From contig UQGJ01000005.1 in the NCBI GenBank assembly GCA_900540545.1, forward strand, positions 85,683-149,682: a stretch of 64,000 nt of DNA, in the 5' to 3' direction. The notes beneath the pieces are model-generated. The model did not search any database and was not told the DNA's origin. It was given only the letters and a program-made list of their open reading frames with translations. The position numbers and the translations under genes are program-made. Positions 36,301 to 42,940 of this stretch are shown here, piece by piece (within the stretch, counting starts at the first letter, position 1; every line of letters starts with the position of its first letter). The DNA is from an uncultured Eubacteriales bacterium. Its GTDB lineage: Bacteria; Bacillota; Clostridia; Oscillospirales; Oscillospiraceae.

Positions 36301-37460
36301 AGCAGGCCCAGCATCAGCTCCGGCCCCGCATCCCGGTTGGCCAGACGGTACTGTTCCAGCAGACCCGCCAGTTGGGGCCCGCTCTTCTCACTGGTGAGCA
36401 GGCAGGCGATGACGCAGAGGGTCCGCCCCTCGGCGGGGATGCCCCCCTCCAGCGCCATGCGGTGGACGTGCCGGGGCCGCACCAACCGGACGGATAGAAA
36501 GTCGGCGCAGTTTTTTACGATGTCGGAGAGGGGCAGCACCAGCAGCAGGGCCGCCCAGGCCGCCCCCACCCAATACCCCAGCAGCAGGGCGAGAAACAGC
36601 GTTACCAGCACGATGCCGCCCATATAGACCCCCTCCGCCAGCCGGTGTGACCGGCGCGGGAAGAGCTGCCAGCCCACATGCCGCGCCGCCCCCTGGCTCC
36701 CGGCCGCCTGTTCCACCACCTGCCGGGCGGTGTCCAGCTCCGAAAGCCCCCGTTTCCGGGCCAGGCGGCAGACCTGGGCCCGGTAGCGGCCTTTGGTCTC
36801 CTCGCTCATATCTGAATAGATTCCGGCGGGGTCCCGGCGTAGGGTCTGTTCCACCCGGCTGACCTCCTCCAGGAGGCCGGACAGGTCGGCGTTGGACAGG
36901 GTCCGCAGGGCCGTGAATGCCATTCCCATGCCCTCGGCCAGCCGCTCCCCGCCGGTGTCGCCGCAGTGTTCCAGCTCCCGGCCCAGCCGGACCAGCCGCT
37001 CCACCAGGGCGCACTTCAGCGCCGGGACCAGGAGGGACAGCTCGGTCTCGGTGAGGGGCAGACCCGTCTGGGCGCCGTTCAGGAACACCGCCAGCCGGTC
37101 CAGCCCGGCCGACTCCCCCGCCGCCCACACAAAGGCCCGGGCCAACTCCAGCACCACCGGGTGCCGCCCGTCCCGCAGGACGTAGCGCAGCCGCCGGGCG
37201 CGCCGGAAGGCCGCCGCCGCGCCCATGCCCTCCCGCTGGGCCAGATACCAGTTGTCCAGCAGCCACTCCGCCGCCTGTCCGCCGTCCGGGTCCGCGCCCA
37301 GCCGGTCCCGGAGCCGGCGCAGCTCCTGCAAATCGGCCAGCGCCCCACGCCGGACCCCGCGCCCGGACATCAGCCCCAGCGGCTTCATGGACCGGGCCGT
37401 ATTCTCCGCAAATTGTTCCAAATGCTTGTCATCCATGGGGATGAACGCGGTATCATCCAT
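30315..37460 (-). CDS. Cyclic beta-1,2-glucan synthase-type GT84/GH94 protein (2,381 aa)
   Basis: This giant membrane enzyme has the NdvB/ChvB order. It runs: an N-terminal soluble region with an Arg/Leu-rich start, transmembrane helices at about 280-315, and a GT84 family-2-like transferase domain with VITLDSDTS (DxD, about residue 483), LSHDLLEG and RLHRWVRGDWQ (about 630). More membrane helices follow (about 670-835), then a glycoamylase-like domain (about 895-1220) and two GH94 phosphorylase-type repeats. The second of these holds GTGDWNDGMDLVG (about 2088) with the catalytic Asp. Such enzymes polymerise, cyclise and trim beta-1,2-glucan. The start at 37460 follows GGGGGAGACCAG. It is somewhat shorter than the roughly 2,800-residue rhizobial enzymes. 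Confidence 0.88.
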   Translation of the reverse strand: MDDTAFIPMDDKHLEQFAENTARSMKPLGLMSGRGVRRGALADLQELRRLRDRLGADPDGGQAAEWLLDNWYLAQREGMGAAAAFRRARRLRYVLRDGRHPVVLELARAFVWAAGESAGLDRLAVFLNGAQTGLPLTETELSLLVPALKCALVERLVRLGRELEHCGDTGGERLAEGMGMAFTALRTLSNADLSGLLEEVSRVEQTLRRDPAGIYSDMSEETKGRYRAQVCRLARKRGLSELDTARQVVEQAAGSQGAARHVGWQLFPRRSHRLAEGVYMGGIVLVTLFLALLLGYWVGAAWAALLLVLPLSDIVKNCADFLSVRLVRPRHVHRMALEGGIPAEGRTLCVIACLLTSEKSGPQLAGLLEQYRLANRDAGPELMLGLLADLPDRDKPMGERERAWVDGAKAAVEGLNAKYDGGFYLFFRTPAFHAPDERYMGWERKRGALLELARLLRGRRSGLGVEAGEAGVLEGVKYVITLDSDTSLAVGAARELAGAMLHPLNRPVVDPRRRVVTGGYGLLQPRVSVDLESANRSQFSRIFAGQGGVDPYASAASDVYQDLFDQGTYTGKGIFDVDVFLACLDRRLPQNAVLSHDLLEGSYLRAGLIGDVELTDGYPYKITSYFSRLHRWVRGDWQLLPWLGRRVRNELGDRVPNPLDSVARWKIADNLRRSLSPVLSMLALLLGMVWNGPVFAVAAGIAVLSAASNLLLSGADLAFRRGRGLGERYHATIIAGFGGVLLQTLVQLLFLPYHAWVCASAALTALWRMGVSHRGLLAWTTAAEAERRAGDGPWAYCRAMWPGAAVGLACILFSAFPLGGAAGLVWLCSSLFAWLMSRPIPAGRTVPEEDRPFLLHQAALIWGYFADFLRPQDHYLPPDNYQEQPAVGMARRTSPTNIGMALLCCLAAADLELIPRNRALSLLGHMLDTLEALPKWRGHLYNWYDTATAQPLEPRYVSTVDGGNLCGCLIALREGLLEWEQESLAQRAGALAEAMDFGDLFDRSRKLFYIGYDCAKERYTEGWYDLMASEARQTSYLAVARGEVSTRHWRRLSRALVGQDQYRGMASWTGTMFEYFMPHLLLPAYENSLLYESLAFCVYAQKKRVKGTGAPWGISESCFYAFDGGLNYQYKAHGVQRLGLKRGLDQELVVAPYATFLTLPLVPRSAARNLRRLRDLGLEGRYGLYEAADYTRSRLGGGVPFEPVRSYMVHHLGMSLVAIDNALKGGVMQERFLRDAAMSAYRELLQEKVPVGAQVMRAPQKEVPEAPSRPGDEDFFREGTGFDPLRPECHLLSGGAWQVLCTDAGASRSQMGKTALTRCVFQRQFAPCGVSFFLKTEEGLFPLTPAPLYREGPEYGWRFRAGEARWTAQAQGYETGLTLRVPRRETGEVWEAALRWTGQGSRAAELVCYLEPVLARTEDFEAHPAFSKLSLESRDLGEGVLFVRRPKRRGGSRPALAVLWDAVEVHVDTARESALGRSGLMALDAALDRPALGTAGPVLDPCLLARFPLTLERGRTQVVRVALSAADSGEEAMDAALRLLRVPGKPELVPRSNLTREETLQAYHLLRRLQFPGKEWVRRGSGEQAALWPFGISGDLAILVCPVSDEAGAEVGARLCRIHQFLSRSGFAFDLVLLLDEGGDYRRPLHAALEDALRANAWEHMLEARGGVFLVERAGGDTAAILRAGVLWGEPYPPVRRLELAQRRAVPVPGEVPAFQAQPDGAFVFETGPRLPPVGWSIVLANREFGWRTDETGGGHLWFQNAKENSLTDWRNDPLAVGGLEQVLFRHQGESRSFFAAADGLPCRVTYRQGAATWEKTWGSLTLTCTAFVPAEERARYLCLEVRGGQGTAAYHLEGRPPQEWAIRDRLVLRTAPDRDGHTPVTEAVPDWKRAMDLERDTLRWWHSRVSALHIQTPDAALDHYLNGWALYQVAACRLFARTSLYQNGGAYGFRDQLQDVCALLYTAPELAREQILRACAHQYLEGDVQHWWHPAADKGTEKGVRTRISDDLLWLPYVLCEYVEKTGDRTILAELAPFLESPPLGDQEWERYEGPAVSGKRATVLEHAARAIGRVLKRGFGPHGLVKMGTGDWNDGMDLVGAGGAGESVWLTWFLALVLERFDGLTGETAHRETAAQCVRAAEAAWDGAWFLRGWYDDGHTLGGAADQECRIDSIAQSFAALAPGADKEKARQAVKAALDQLFDRDHSVVRLFTPPFDGGDRDPGYIRGYLPGVRENGGQYTHAAVWLALACFRLNMAGEGWSVLRALLPAAHDPAVYKAEPFVLAADVYANPRHLGRGGWSWYTGAAGWYYRVAVEDLLGLKVRGGELFLDPRLPPDWDGYTLRWGGLDLRVERTGKRGLLVDGKPHSGGILRTGTHRILFSF

Positions 37461-37537
37461 CTGGTCTCCCCCTATTCTTTCCAATAGGGTAGCCAGATAG
37501 GGGAAAAGTATTCTGTGGAAGGATTTTCGCTTTTGTC

Positions 37538-37566
37538 TTGACAAGCACCACAAAATGTTGTATGAT
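37538..37566 (+). promoter_or_regulatory. Sigma-A promoter of the ylxM-ffh operon
   Basis: Perfect TTGACA (37538-37543), 17 bp, TATGAT (37561-37566). The leader contains a 7-bp hairpin GTAAAGC-CATTGA-GCTTTAC (37576-37595). Confidence 0.8.
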
Positions 37567-37619
37567 TATCACCGCGTAAAGCCATTGAGCTTTACAGCAA
37601 ATCTTGTGGAGGCGCTGGA

Positions 37620-37988
37620 ATGAAGAATCAGGCTTACCGGATGGCAATGCTCTACGACTTTTACGGCGACCTGCTCACCGACCGCCAGAAGGAGTTCTAC
37701 GACCTCTACTACAATGAGGACCTTTCCCTGGCCGAGATTGCCGAAAACTACGGCATCACCCGCCAGGGCGTCCGGGACGTCATCGTCCGGGGCCAGGCCT
37801 ATCTGGAAGAAATCGAAGAAAAGACCGGCCTTATCCGCCGGTTCCACACCATGCAGGACCAGCTCGGCGAGCTCTCCCTCTGCGCCCAGCAGCTGCTGGA
37901 GGTCAACGCCTCCCGCTTCGAGGACGCGCAGCTGGAGGAGCTTGGCAGAAAGATCAAGGGGCTGGCCGAACAGTTGATTCAGGAGTGA
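37620..37988 (+). CDS. ylxM: YlxM/p13 family putative DNA-binding protein
   Basis: This 122-residue UPF0122 protein has a sigma-70 region-4-like helix-turn-helix (FYDLYYNEDLSLAEIAENYG, then TRQGVRDVI). The family is always upstream of ffh and is thought to affect expression of SRP genes or to associate with SRP. The start has GGAGG 9 bp upstream and the gene lies 3 bp before ffh. Confidence 0.93.
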   Translation: MKNQAYRMAMLYDFYGDLLTDRQKEFYDLYYNEDLSLAEIAENYGITRQGVRDVIVRGQAYLEEIEEKTGLIRRFHTMQDQLGELSLCAQQLLEVNASRFEDAQLEELGRKIKGLAEQLIQE

Positions 37989-37991
37989 CCA

Positions 37992-39353
37992 ATGGCATTT
38001 GAAGGCTTGACCGAAAAACTTTCCAACGCGTTCAAAAAGCTCCGCGGCAAGGGCCGCCTGTCCGAGGCCGACGTCAAAGAGGCCATGCGGGAGATCCGTC
38101 TGGCTCTGCTGGAGGCCGACGTCAGCTACAAGGTGGTCAAGGAGTTCACCGCCAAGGTGACGGAGCGGGCCGTGGGCTCCGACGTGCTGGAGAGCCTCAC
38201 CCCCGCCCAGATGATTGTCAAGATCGTCAACGAAGAGCTGACCGCCCTCATGGGCGGCGACAGCGCCAAGCTGAACCTGTCCTCCCAGCCCCCCACGGTG
38301 GTCATGATGGTGGGCCTCAACGGCGCCGGCAAGACCACCAACTGCGCCAAGCTAGCCGGGTTCATGAAGAAGCAGAACGGCAAGCGGCCCCTTCTGGCCG
38401 CCTGCGATACCTTCCGCCCCGCCGCCATCCACCAGTTGGAGGTCGTGGGCGAACAACTGGACATCCCCGTGTTCCAGATGGGGCAAATCGATCCGGTGGA
38501 CATCGCCAAGGCGGCCATCGAACACGCGAAGAAGCACGGCAACGACATCGTGTTTTTGGACACGGCGGGCCGCCTCCACGTGGACGAGGAGCTGATGGAC
38601 GCCCTCAAGGTGATGAAGGCCGCCGTGAATCCCCACGAGATCTTGCTGGTGGTGGACGCCATGATCGGCCAGGACGCGGTGAACGCCGCCAAGGCCTTTG
38701 ACGACGCGCTGGACATCACCGGCGTCATGCTCACCAAGCTGGACGGCGACGCCCGGGGCGGCGCGGCCCTCTCCATCAAGGCAGTCACCGGCAAGCCCAT
38801 CAAATTCGTGGGCGTGGGCGAAAAGCTGGACCAGGTGGAGGTCTTCCACCCGGACCGCATGGCCTCCCGCATCCTGGGCATGGGCGACGTCCTCTCCCTC
38901 ATCGAGAAGGCCCAGCAGAACTTCGACATGAAGAAGGCCGTCGAGCTCCAGGAAAAGATGAAGAAAAACCGTCTCACCCTGACGGATTTTTATGACCAGC
39001 TGGTCCAGTTCAAGGGGATGGGGTCCATGGCCGATTTGGCCGGGATGATCCCCGGCATGGACGCCAAGGCCCTGGAAGGGGCCGACCTGGACAAGAACGC
39101 CCTGGGCAAGACCGAGGCCATCATCCTGTCTATGACCCCCCAGGAGCGGGATAATCCCAGTCTGCTGAACTCCAGCCGCAAAAAGCGCATCGCGGCGGGG
39201 AGCGGCACCCAGGTGGTGGACATCAACCGCCTGCTCAAGCAGTTTGAGATGATGCAGCAGATGACCCGGCAGATGGCCGGTATGTCCGGCGGCAGGATGG
39301 CCCGGAAGATGGGCCGCATGGGCAAGATGAAGGGCGGATTCCCCTTCGGCTGA
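37992..39353 (+). CDS. ffh: Signal recognition particle protein Ffh
   Basis: This 453-residue SRP54 homologue targets membrane proteins co-translationally. The N domain (1-90) is followed by the G domain with G1 GLNGAGKTT, DTAGRLH, and TKLDGDARGGAAL. The M domain (from about 300) has a Met-rich end (FEMMQQMTRQMAGMSGG, MARKMGRMGKM) that binds SRP RNA and signal peptides. It is in the ylxM-ffh-rpsP order. Confidence 0.97.
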   Translation: MAFEGLTEKLSNAFKKLRGKGRLSEADVKEAMREIRLALLEADVSYKVVKEFTAKVTERAVGSDVLESLTPAQMIVKIVNEELTALMGGDSAKLNLSSQPPTVVMMVGLNGAGKTTNCAKLAGFMKKQNGKRPLLAACDTFRPAAIHQLEVVGEQLDIPVFQMGQIDPVDIAKAAIEHAKKHGNDIVFLDTAGRLHVDEELMDALKVMKAAVNPHEILLVVDAMIGQDAVNAAKAFDDALDITGVMLTKLDGDARGGAALSIKAVTGKPIKFVGVGEKLDQVEVFHPDRMASRILGMGDVLSLIEKAQQNFDMKKAVELQEKMKKNRLTLTDFYDQLVQFKGMGSMADLAGMIPGMDAKALEGADLDKNALGKTEAIILSMTPQERDNPSLLNSSRKKRIAAGSGTQVVDINRLLKQFEMMQQMTRQMAGMSGGRMARKMGRMGKMKGGFPFG

Positions 39354-39421
39354 TCCGTTGGCAAACGTCCAGCGCGACGTTTCCATATAAAGAACGTTAA
39401 AAATTTGGAGGTGAATATAAA

Positions 39422-39658
39422 ATGGTGAAAATCAGACTGCGCCGTTTGGGCGCCAAGAAGGCCCCCTTCTACCGCATTGTGGTGGCCGACTCCCGGTATC
39501 CCCGCGACGGCCGTTTCATCGAGGAGATCGGTACCTACAACCCCACGACCGAGCCCGCCGAGCTGAAGGTGGACGTGGAGCGCGCCCAGGCCTGGATCAA
39601 GACCGGCGCCCAGCCCACCGAGACCGTGAAGGCCCTGCTGAAAAAGGCCGGCGTGTAA
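39422..39658 (+). CDS. rpsP: 30S ribosomal protein S16
   Basis: This 78-residue S16 has the classic start [20 protein letters not shown] and [20 protein letters not shown]. It has an AGGAGG-like ribosome site (TTTGGAGGTG). It is followed 15 bp later by khpA. Confidence 0.98.
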   Translation: MVKIRLRRLGAKKAPFYRIVVADSRYPRDGRFIEEIGTYNPTTEPAELKVDVERAQAWIKTGAQPTETVKALLKKAGV

Positions 39659-39673
39659 GCCAGGGAGGCACAC

Positions 39674-39904
39674 ATGAAAGAGCTGCTTACCTATGTGGCC
39701 CAGAACCTGGTGGAGCACCCCGAGTCCGTGTCGGTCAGCGAGACCGCCGGCGAGGGTGAGACCGTCCTTGAGCTGCGGGTCCATCCCGACGACATGGGCA
39801 AGGTCATCGGCCGCCAGGGCCGCATCGCCAAGGAGATCCGCACCCTGGTGCGCTCCGTGGCCCAGCGCAAAGGAACGCGCGTGACCGTCGAGATCGTCGA
39901 CTAA
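39674..39904 (+). CDS. khpA: KH-domain RNA-binding protein KhpA (YlqC)
   Basis: This 76-residue single KH domain has the GxxG loop in VIGRQGRIAKEIR. KhpA usually dimerises with KhpB and binds many small RNAs and mRNAs, affecting cell division and elongation. The rpsP-khpA-rimM order is conserved in Firmicutes. Confidence 0.95.
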   Translation: MKELLTYVAQNLVEHPESVSVSETAGEGETVLELRVHPDDMGKVIGRQGRIAKEIRTLVRSVAQRKGTRVTVEIVD

Positions 39905-39936
39905 AAAGCGGCGGGGGCTTCCCCGCCGCTTTTCTC
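39905..39936 (+). terminator. Intra-operon terminator/attenuator between khpA and rimM
   Basis: AAAAGCGGCGGGG-GCTT-CCCCGCCGCTTTT: a 13-bp stem followed by a short T-run, between two genes of one operon. Confidence 0.7.
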
Positions 39937-39955
39937 ACATCTGGAGGAGTACCTT

Positions 39956-40450
39956 ATGAAAAACCGATTTCTCGAGGCCGGGCAGATCGCCAACACCCAC
40001 GGCATCCAGGGCGAGGTGAAAATCGTCCCCTGGGCCGATTCCCCGGAGTTTCTCTGCGGCTTCGACACCTTTTATATCGACGGCGCGCCGGTGAAGGTCC
40101 TGTCCGCCAAGCCCCACAAGACCAACGTCATCGCCCGGCTGGAGGGCGTGGGCGACGTCAACGACGCCATGCGCCTCAAGGGCAAGACCGTCTCCATCGA
40201 CCGCACCGGCGTAGAGCTGCCCGGTGGGCGGCATTTCCTGGCCGACCTGATGGGCCTGGAGGTCCGGGACGCCGAGACCGGCGCGGTGCTGGGCACCGTG
40301 GTGGACATCCTCACGCCCCCCTCCCACGAGGTCTACGTGGTGAAAGGGGCCCGCGAGTACATGATCCCCGCCGTGGACGAGTTCGTCAAGGAGATCGACG
40401 TGGAGGGCGGCTTTATCCGGGTCAGCCTCATTGAAGGGATGGAGTCCTGA
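39956..40450 (+). CDS. rimM: 16S rRNA processing protein RimM
   Basis: This 164-residue 30S maturation factor has an N-terminal RimM barrel (EAGQIANTHGIQGEVKIVPW) and a C-terminal PRC-barrel (DLMGLEVRDAETGAVLG, then YMIPAVDEFVKEID). The stop overlaps the trmD start by 1 bp, so the two are coupled. Confidence 0.96.
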   Translation: MKNRFLEAGQIANTHGIQGEVKIVPWADSPEFLCGFDTFYIDGAPVKVLSAKPHKTNVIARLEGVGDVNDAMRLKGKTVSIDRTGVELPGGRHFLADLMGLEVRDAETGAVLGTVVDILTPPSHEVYVVKGAREYMIPAVDEFVKEIDVEGGFIRVSLIEGMES

Positions 40451-41196
40451 TGTACCGCATCGACATTATGACCCTCTTTGACGAGACCGTGGGCGACATG
40501 ATGAGCGAGTCCATTTTGGGCCGGGCCCAGGAGCGGGACTTCATCCGCATTGAGGCCCACCAGATCCGGGATTACACCCTGAACAAGCAGAAGCAGGTGG
40601 ACGACTACCCCTACGGCGGCGGCCGGGGGGCGGTGATGCAGGCCGACCCCCTCTATCAGTGTTGGAAGCACATCACCGACACCTATGGCCCGGGCCGCAC
40701 CATCTACATGTCCCCTGCCGGACAGACCTTCCACCAAGGCCACGCCAAGCGGCTGCTGAACGACTACGACCACCTGATTTTGGTCTGCGGCCACTACGAG
40801 GGCATCGACCAGCGGTTCATCGACGAGTGTGTGGACGAGGAGCTGTCCCTGGGGGACTTCGTGCTCACCGGCGGCGAGCTGCCCGCCATGTGCGTGGCCG
40901 ACGCCGTGGCCCGGATGGTCCCAGGCGTCCTGCCCGACCCCGAGTGCTTCGAGGACGAGAGCCACTTCAACGGTATGCTGGAATACCCCCAATACTCCCG
41001 CCCCGAGGAGTGGCACGGCCGCAAGGTCCCCCCCATCCTCCGCTCCGGCGACCACAAAAAAATCGCCCTGTGGCGGCGGAAGCAGGCCATCCTCCGCACC
41101 CGGACCCGCCGCCCGGACATGTTTGAAAAGCTGGACCTGTCCTCCAAAGAGGACCAGAAGCTGTTGCGGGAGCTTCGGGACGAGGGAGAGGATTAA
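40450..41196 (+). CDS. trmD: tRNA (guanine-N1)-methyltransferase TrmD
   Basis: This 248-residue SPOUT methyltransferase makes m1G37 in tRNAs. Conserved stretches are DDYPYGGGRGAVMQADPL, SPAGQTFHQGHA, VCGHYEGIDQRF and the knot/AdoMet region ELSLGDFVLTGGELPAM. The operon ends here: no rplS follows, unlike in Bacillus. Confidence 0.97.
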   Translation: MYRIDIMTLFDETVGDMMSESILGRAQERDFIRIEAHQIRDYTLNKQKQVDDYPYGGGRGAVMQADPLYQCWKHITDTYGPGRTIYMSPAGQTFHQGHAKRLLNDYDHLILVCGHYEGIDQRFIDECVDEELSLGDFVLTGGELPAMCVADAVARMVPGVLPDPECFEDESHFNGMLEYPQYSRPEEWHGRKVPPILRSGDHKKIALWRRKQAILRTRTRRPDMFEKLDLSSKEDQKLLRELRDEGED

Positions 41197-41264
41197 GTCC
41201 GTCCGGCCTTTTTCGCGCTGAATCGCGGCTCAAACTGGGTATGCTTATTTTAATGGGATTTCAA

Positions 41265-41293
41265 TTGACTTTTTTCCTTTGGAATGGTAGAAT
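41265..41293 (+). promoter_or_regulatory. Sigma-A promoter of degV
   Basis: TTGACT (41265-41270), 17-bp spacer, TAGAAT (41288-41293). Confidence 0.8.
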
Positions 41294-41313
41294 CTAATTT
41301 GCAAAATTAGATT
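41291..41313. promoter_or_regulatory. Perfect 10-bp inverted repeat overlapping the degV -10 box (likely operator)
   Basis: AATCTAATTT (41291-41300), GCA, AAATTAGATT (41304-41313). It covers the end of the -10 box and the expected transcription start, a position typical of repressor operators. Confidence 0.65.
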
Positions 41314-41327
41314 AGGAGATTTTTAGC

Positions 41328-42164
41328 ATGAGTTTTAAGGTGATTGTGGATAGCTGCTGCGATTTGACCCCCTCCCTGCTGCGGGAGGCGGACTTTACCC
41401 GGGTGCCGCTGACCATCCGGGTGGGGAACACATCCATCGTGGACGACGAGAGCTTCGACCAGGGCGACCTGCTGTGGCGGATGAAGGAGAGCGACACCGC
41501 GCCCCAGACCTCCTGCCCCTCCCCCGCCCAGTATCTGGACGCCTTCGACTGCGGCGCCGACGACCTGTACGTGGTCACCCTGTCCGCCCTGCTCTCCGGC
41601 TCCCACAACAGCGCCCAGCAGGCCCGCCAGCTCTGGCTGGAGGAGCACCCGGACGCCAGGGTCCACATCTTCAACTCCTGTTCCGCCTCGGCGGGGGAAT
41701 TCCTGCTGGCCCTCCACATCCGGGAGCTGGCCGCCCAGGGTCTCCCCTTCCAGGCCGTGGTCCTGAAGGCCACCCGCTTCTGCGCCGACATGGAGACCAT
41801 GTTCGTGCTGGAGTCCCTGGACAACCTGCGGAAGAACGGCCGCCTCACCGGCCTGCAGTCCGTGGTCACCGGCGCGCTGCGCATCAAGCTCCTGATGGGG
41901 GCCACACCGGAGGGCGAGATCTACAAGCGGGGGCAGGCCATGAGCGTGAAGCAGGCCCTGTCCAAAATGGTGGAATTGATGGTCAAGGACGAGAAGCACG
42001 TGGGCAAGACCCTGGCTATCTCCCACTGCAACTGCCTGGAGCGGGCCTTCCAGCTCAAGGATATGGTCCGCAAGTCCTGCAAATTCGCCGACATCATCAT
42101 CAGCGAGACCGGCGGCATCAGCACGGTCTACGCCAACGATGGCGGCATCGTGGTGGCATACTGA
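41328..42164 (+). CDS. DegV family fatty-acid-binding protein (FakB-like)
   Basis: This 278-residue DegV protein begins with VIVDSCCDLTPSLLREA and has LSALLSGSHNSAQQARQL and the C-terminal ISETGGISTVYANDGGIVVAY. DegV/FakB proteins bind a fatty acid and present it to the kinase FakA. The first motif is SCCDL rather than the more usual SxxDL with Ser/Thr. It is monocistronic between a strong promoter with operator and a bidirectional terminator. Confidence 0.92.
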   Translation: MSFKVIVDSCCDLTPSLLREADFTRVPLTIRVGNTSIVDDESFDQGDLLWRMKESDTAPQTSCPSPAQYLDAFDCGADDLYVVTLSALLSGSHNSAQQARQLWLEEHPDARVHIFNSCSASAGEFLLALHIRELAAQGLPFQAVVLKATRFCADMETMFVLESLDNLRKNGRLTGLQSVVTGALRIKLLMGATPEGEIYKRGQAMSVKQALSKMVELMVKDEKHVGKTLAISHCNCLERAFQLKDMVRKSCKFADIIISETGGISTVYANDGGIVVAY

Positions 42165-42228
42165 ACACTGCAACGGGACCAAAAGCAGGGTTGCTTTTAG
42201 GCATGGCAAACCATTCTTCGTCGTAATA

Positions 42229-42268
42229 GAAAAAAATCCCTACACTTCTTCGGTGTAGGGATTTTTTA
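42229..42268. terminator. Bidirectional terminator, degV / VOC gene
   Basis: A-run, ATCCCTACAC-TTCTTCG-GTGTAGGGAT, T-run; it serves both convergent genes. Confidence 0.92.
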
Positions 42269-42305
42269 GTTTGTTGCGCCTTAACCAGGAAAGCGCAGCT
42301 GCAAA

Positions 42306-42725
42306 CTATGTTTCGCTTGTGCTACCGATTTCAAGCAGGTTCCCCTCGGGGTCGGCAACATAAAAATTGCGGATTCCAAAGGGGTAGGTGATGGGTTCTC
42401 CCGTGGGAAACTGAACGCCAAACTTTGATAGCCGTTCATATTCCGCATCCACATCAGCAAAACTGGGCAGCCACAGGGCAATTTCAAACGTCTGATTGAT
42501 TCCCTTTGGCGGAACATAACTCTCTCCAATTGCCTTTACGAATTGTTTTCTGCTGTACATGAACAAAGACAGCGCGCCGCTTGCTGTTTCAAACTCTGCG
42601 AAATCTCCGCCATCCCATTGTGTAGGAAATCCCAATGTATCTCTGTAAAATCGAACCATAGTATCCATATCACAGACTAATAGGCTCGCGCCTATCCTTA
42701 CATCACGTCCGTTCAATATCATCAT
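42306..42725 (-). CDS. VOC family (glyoxalase/bleomycin-resistance fold) protein
   Basis: This 139-residue protein has two beta-alpha-beta-beta-beta modules: CDMDTMVRFYRDTLGFPTQW in the first, and ERLSKFGVQFPTGEP with FYVADPEGNLLEIGS in the second. The end motif DPEGNLLEI is typical for VOC proteins of unknown substrate. Its base composition is clearly lower in GC than the flanking genes, suggesting a later acquisition. Function (metal enzyme versus binding protein) cannot be fixed from sequence. Confidence 0.85.
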   Translation of the reverse strand: MMILNGRDVRIGASLLVCDMDTMVRFYRDTLGFPTQWDGGDFAEFETASGALSLFMYSRKQFVKAIGESYVPPKGINQTFEIALWLPSFADVDAEYERLSKFGVQFPTGEPITYPFGIRNFYVADPEGNLLEIGSTSET

Positions 42726-42878
42726 CTCCTTTGTGTTTGGTCGCCTTCTCCACCTAAGACGACCTACTTTTTTTCACATTCTATCACATGAAACGGTTCT
42801 TCTCAAGGTTGTTTGGTGGAACTGGCGGAACTTTTATCAGCAACGCTTATCTACAACAGGTCACCCCGCCGCTTTTGT

Positions 42879-42906
42879 TTGCAAACAGCCCATTCCATGA
42901 TATAAT
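42879..42906 (+). promoter_or_regulatory. Sigma-A promoter of the MBOAT/DHHW genes
   Basis: TTGCAA (42879-42884), 16-bp spacer, perfect TATAAT (42901-42906), 34 bp before the GTG start. Confidence 0.65.
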
Positions 42907-42940
42907 AGCCTGTCTACTTTTTACAGCAGGTGGTGAGTCC

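Noticed and set aside
33063..36497. Very long open frame on the plus strand opposite the giant glucan synthase gene
   Set aside because: It is a shadow of high-GC third-codon bias: no ribosome site, low-complexity Gly/Pro/His/Gln/Arg-rich translation and no domain, while the minus strand encodes clear GT84/GH94 motifs.
42788..42940. N-terminal extension of the MBOAT protein from an ATG at 42788
   Set aside because: The extension lies upstream of a TATAAT promoter and is not membrane-like; the GTG at 42941 has a proper ribosome site.
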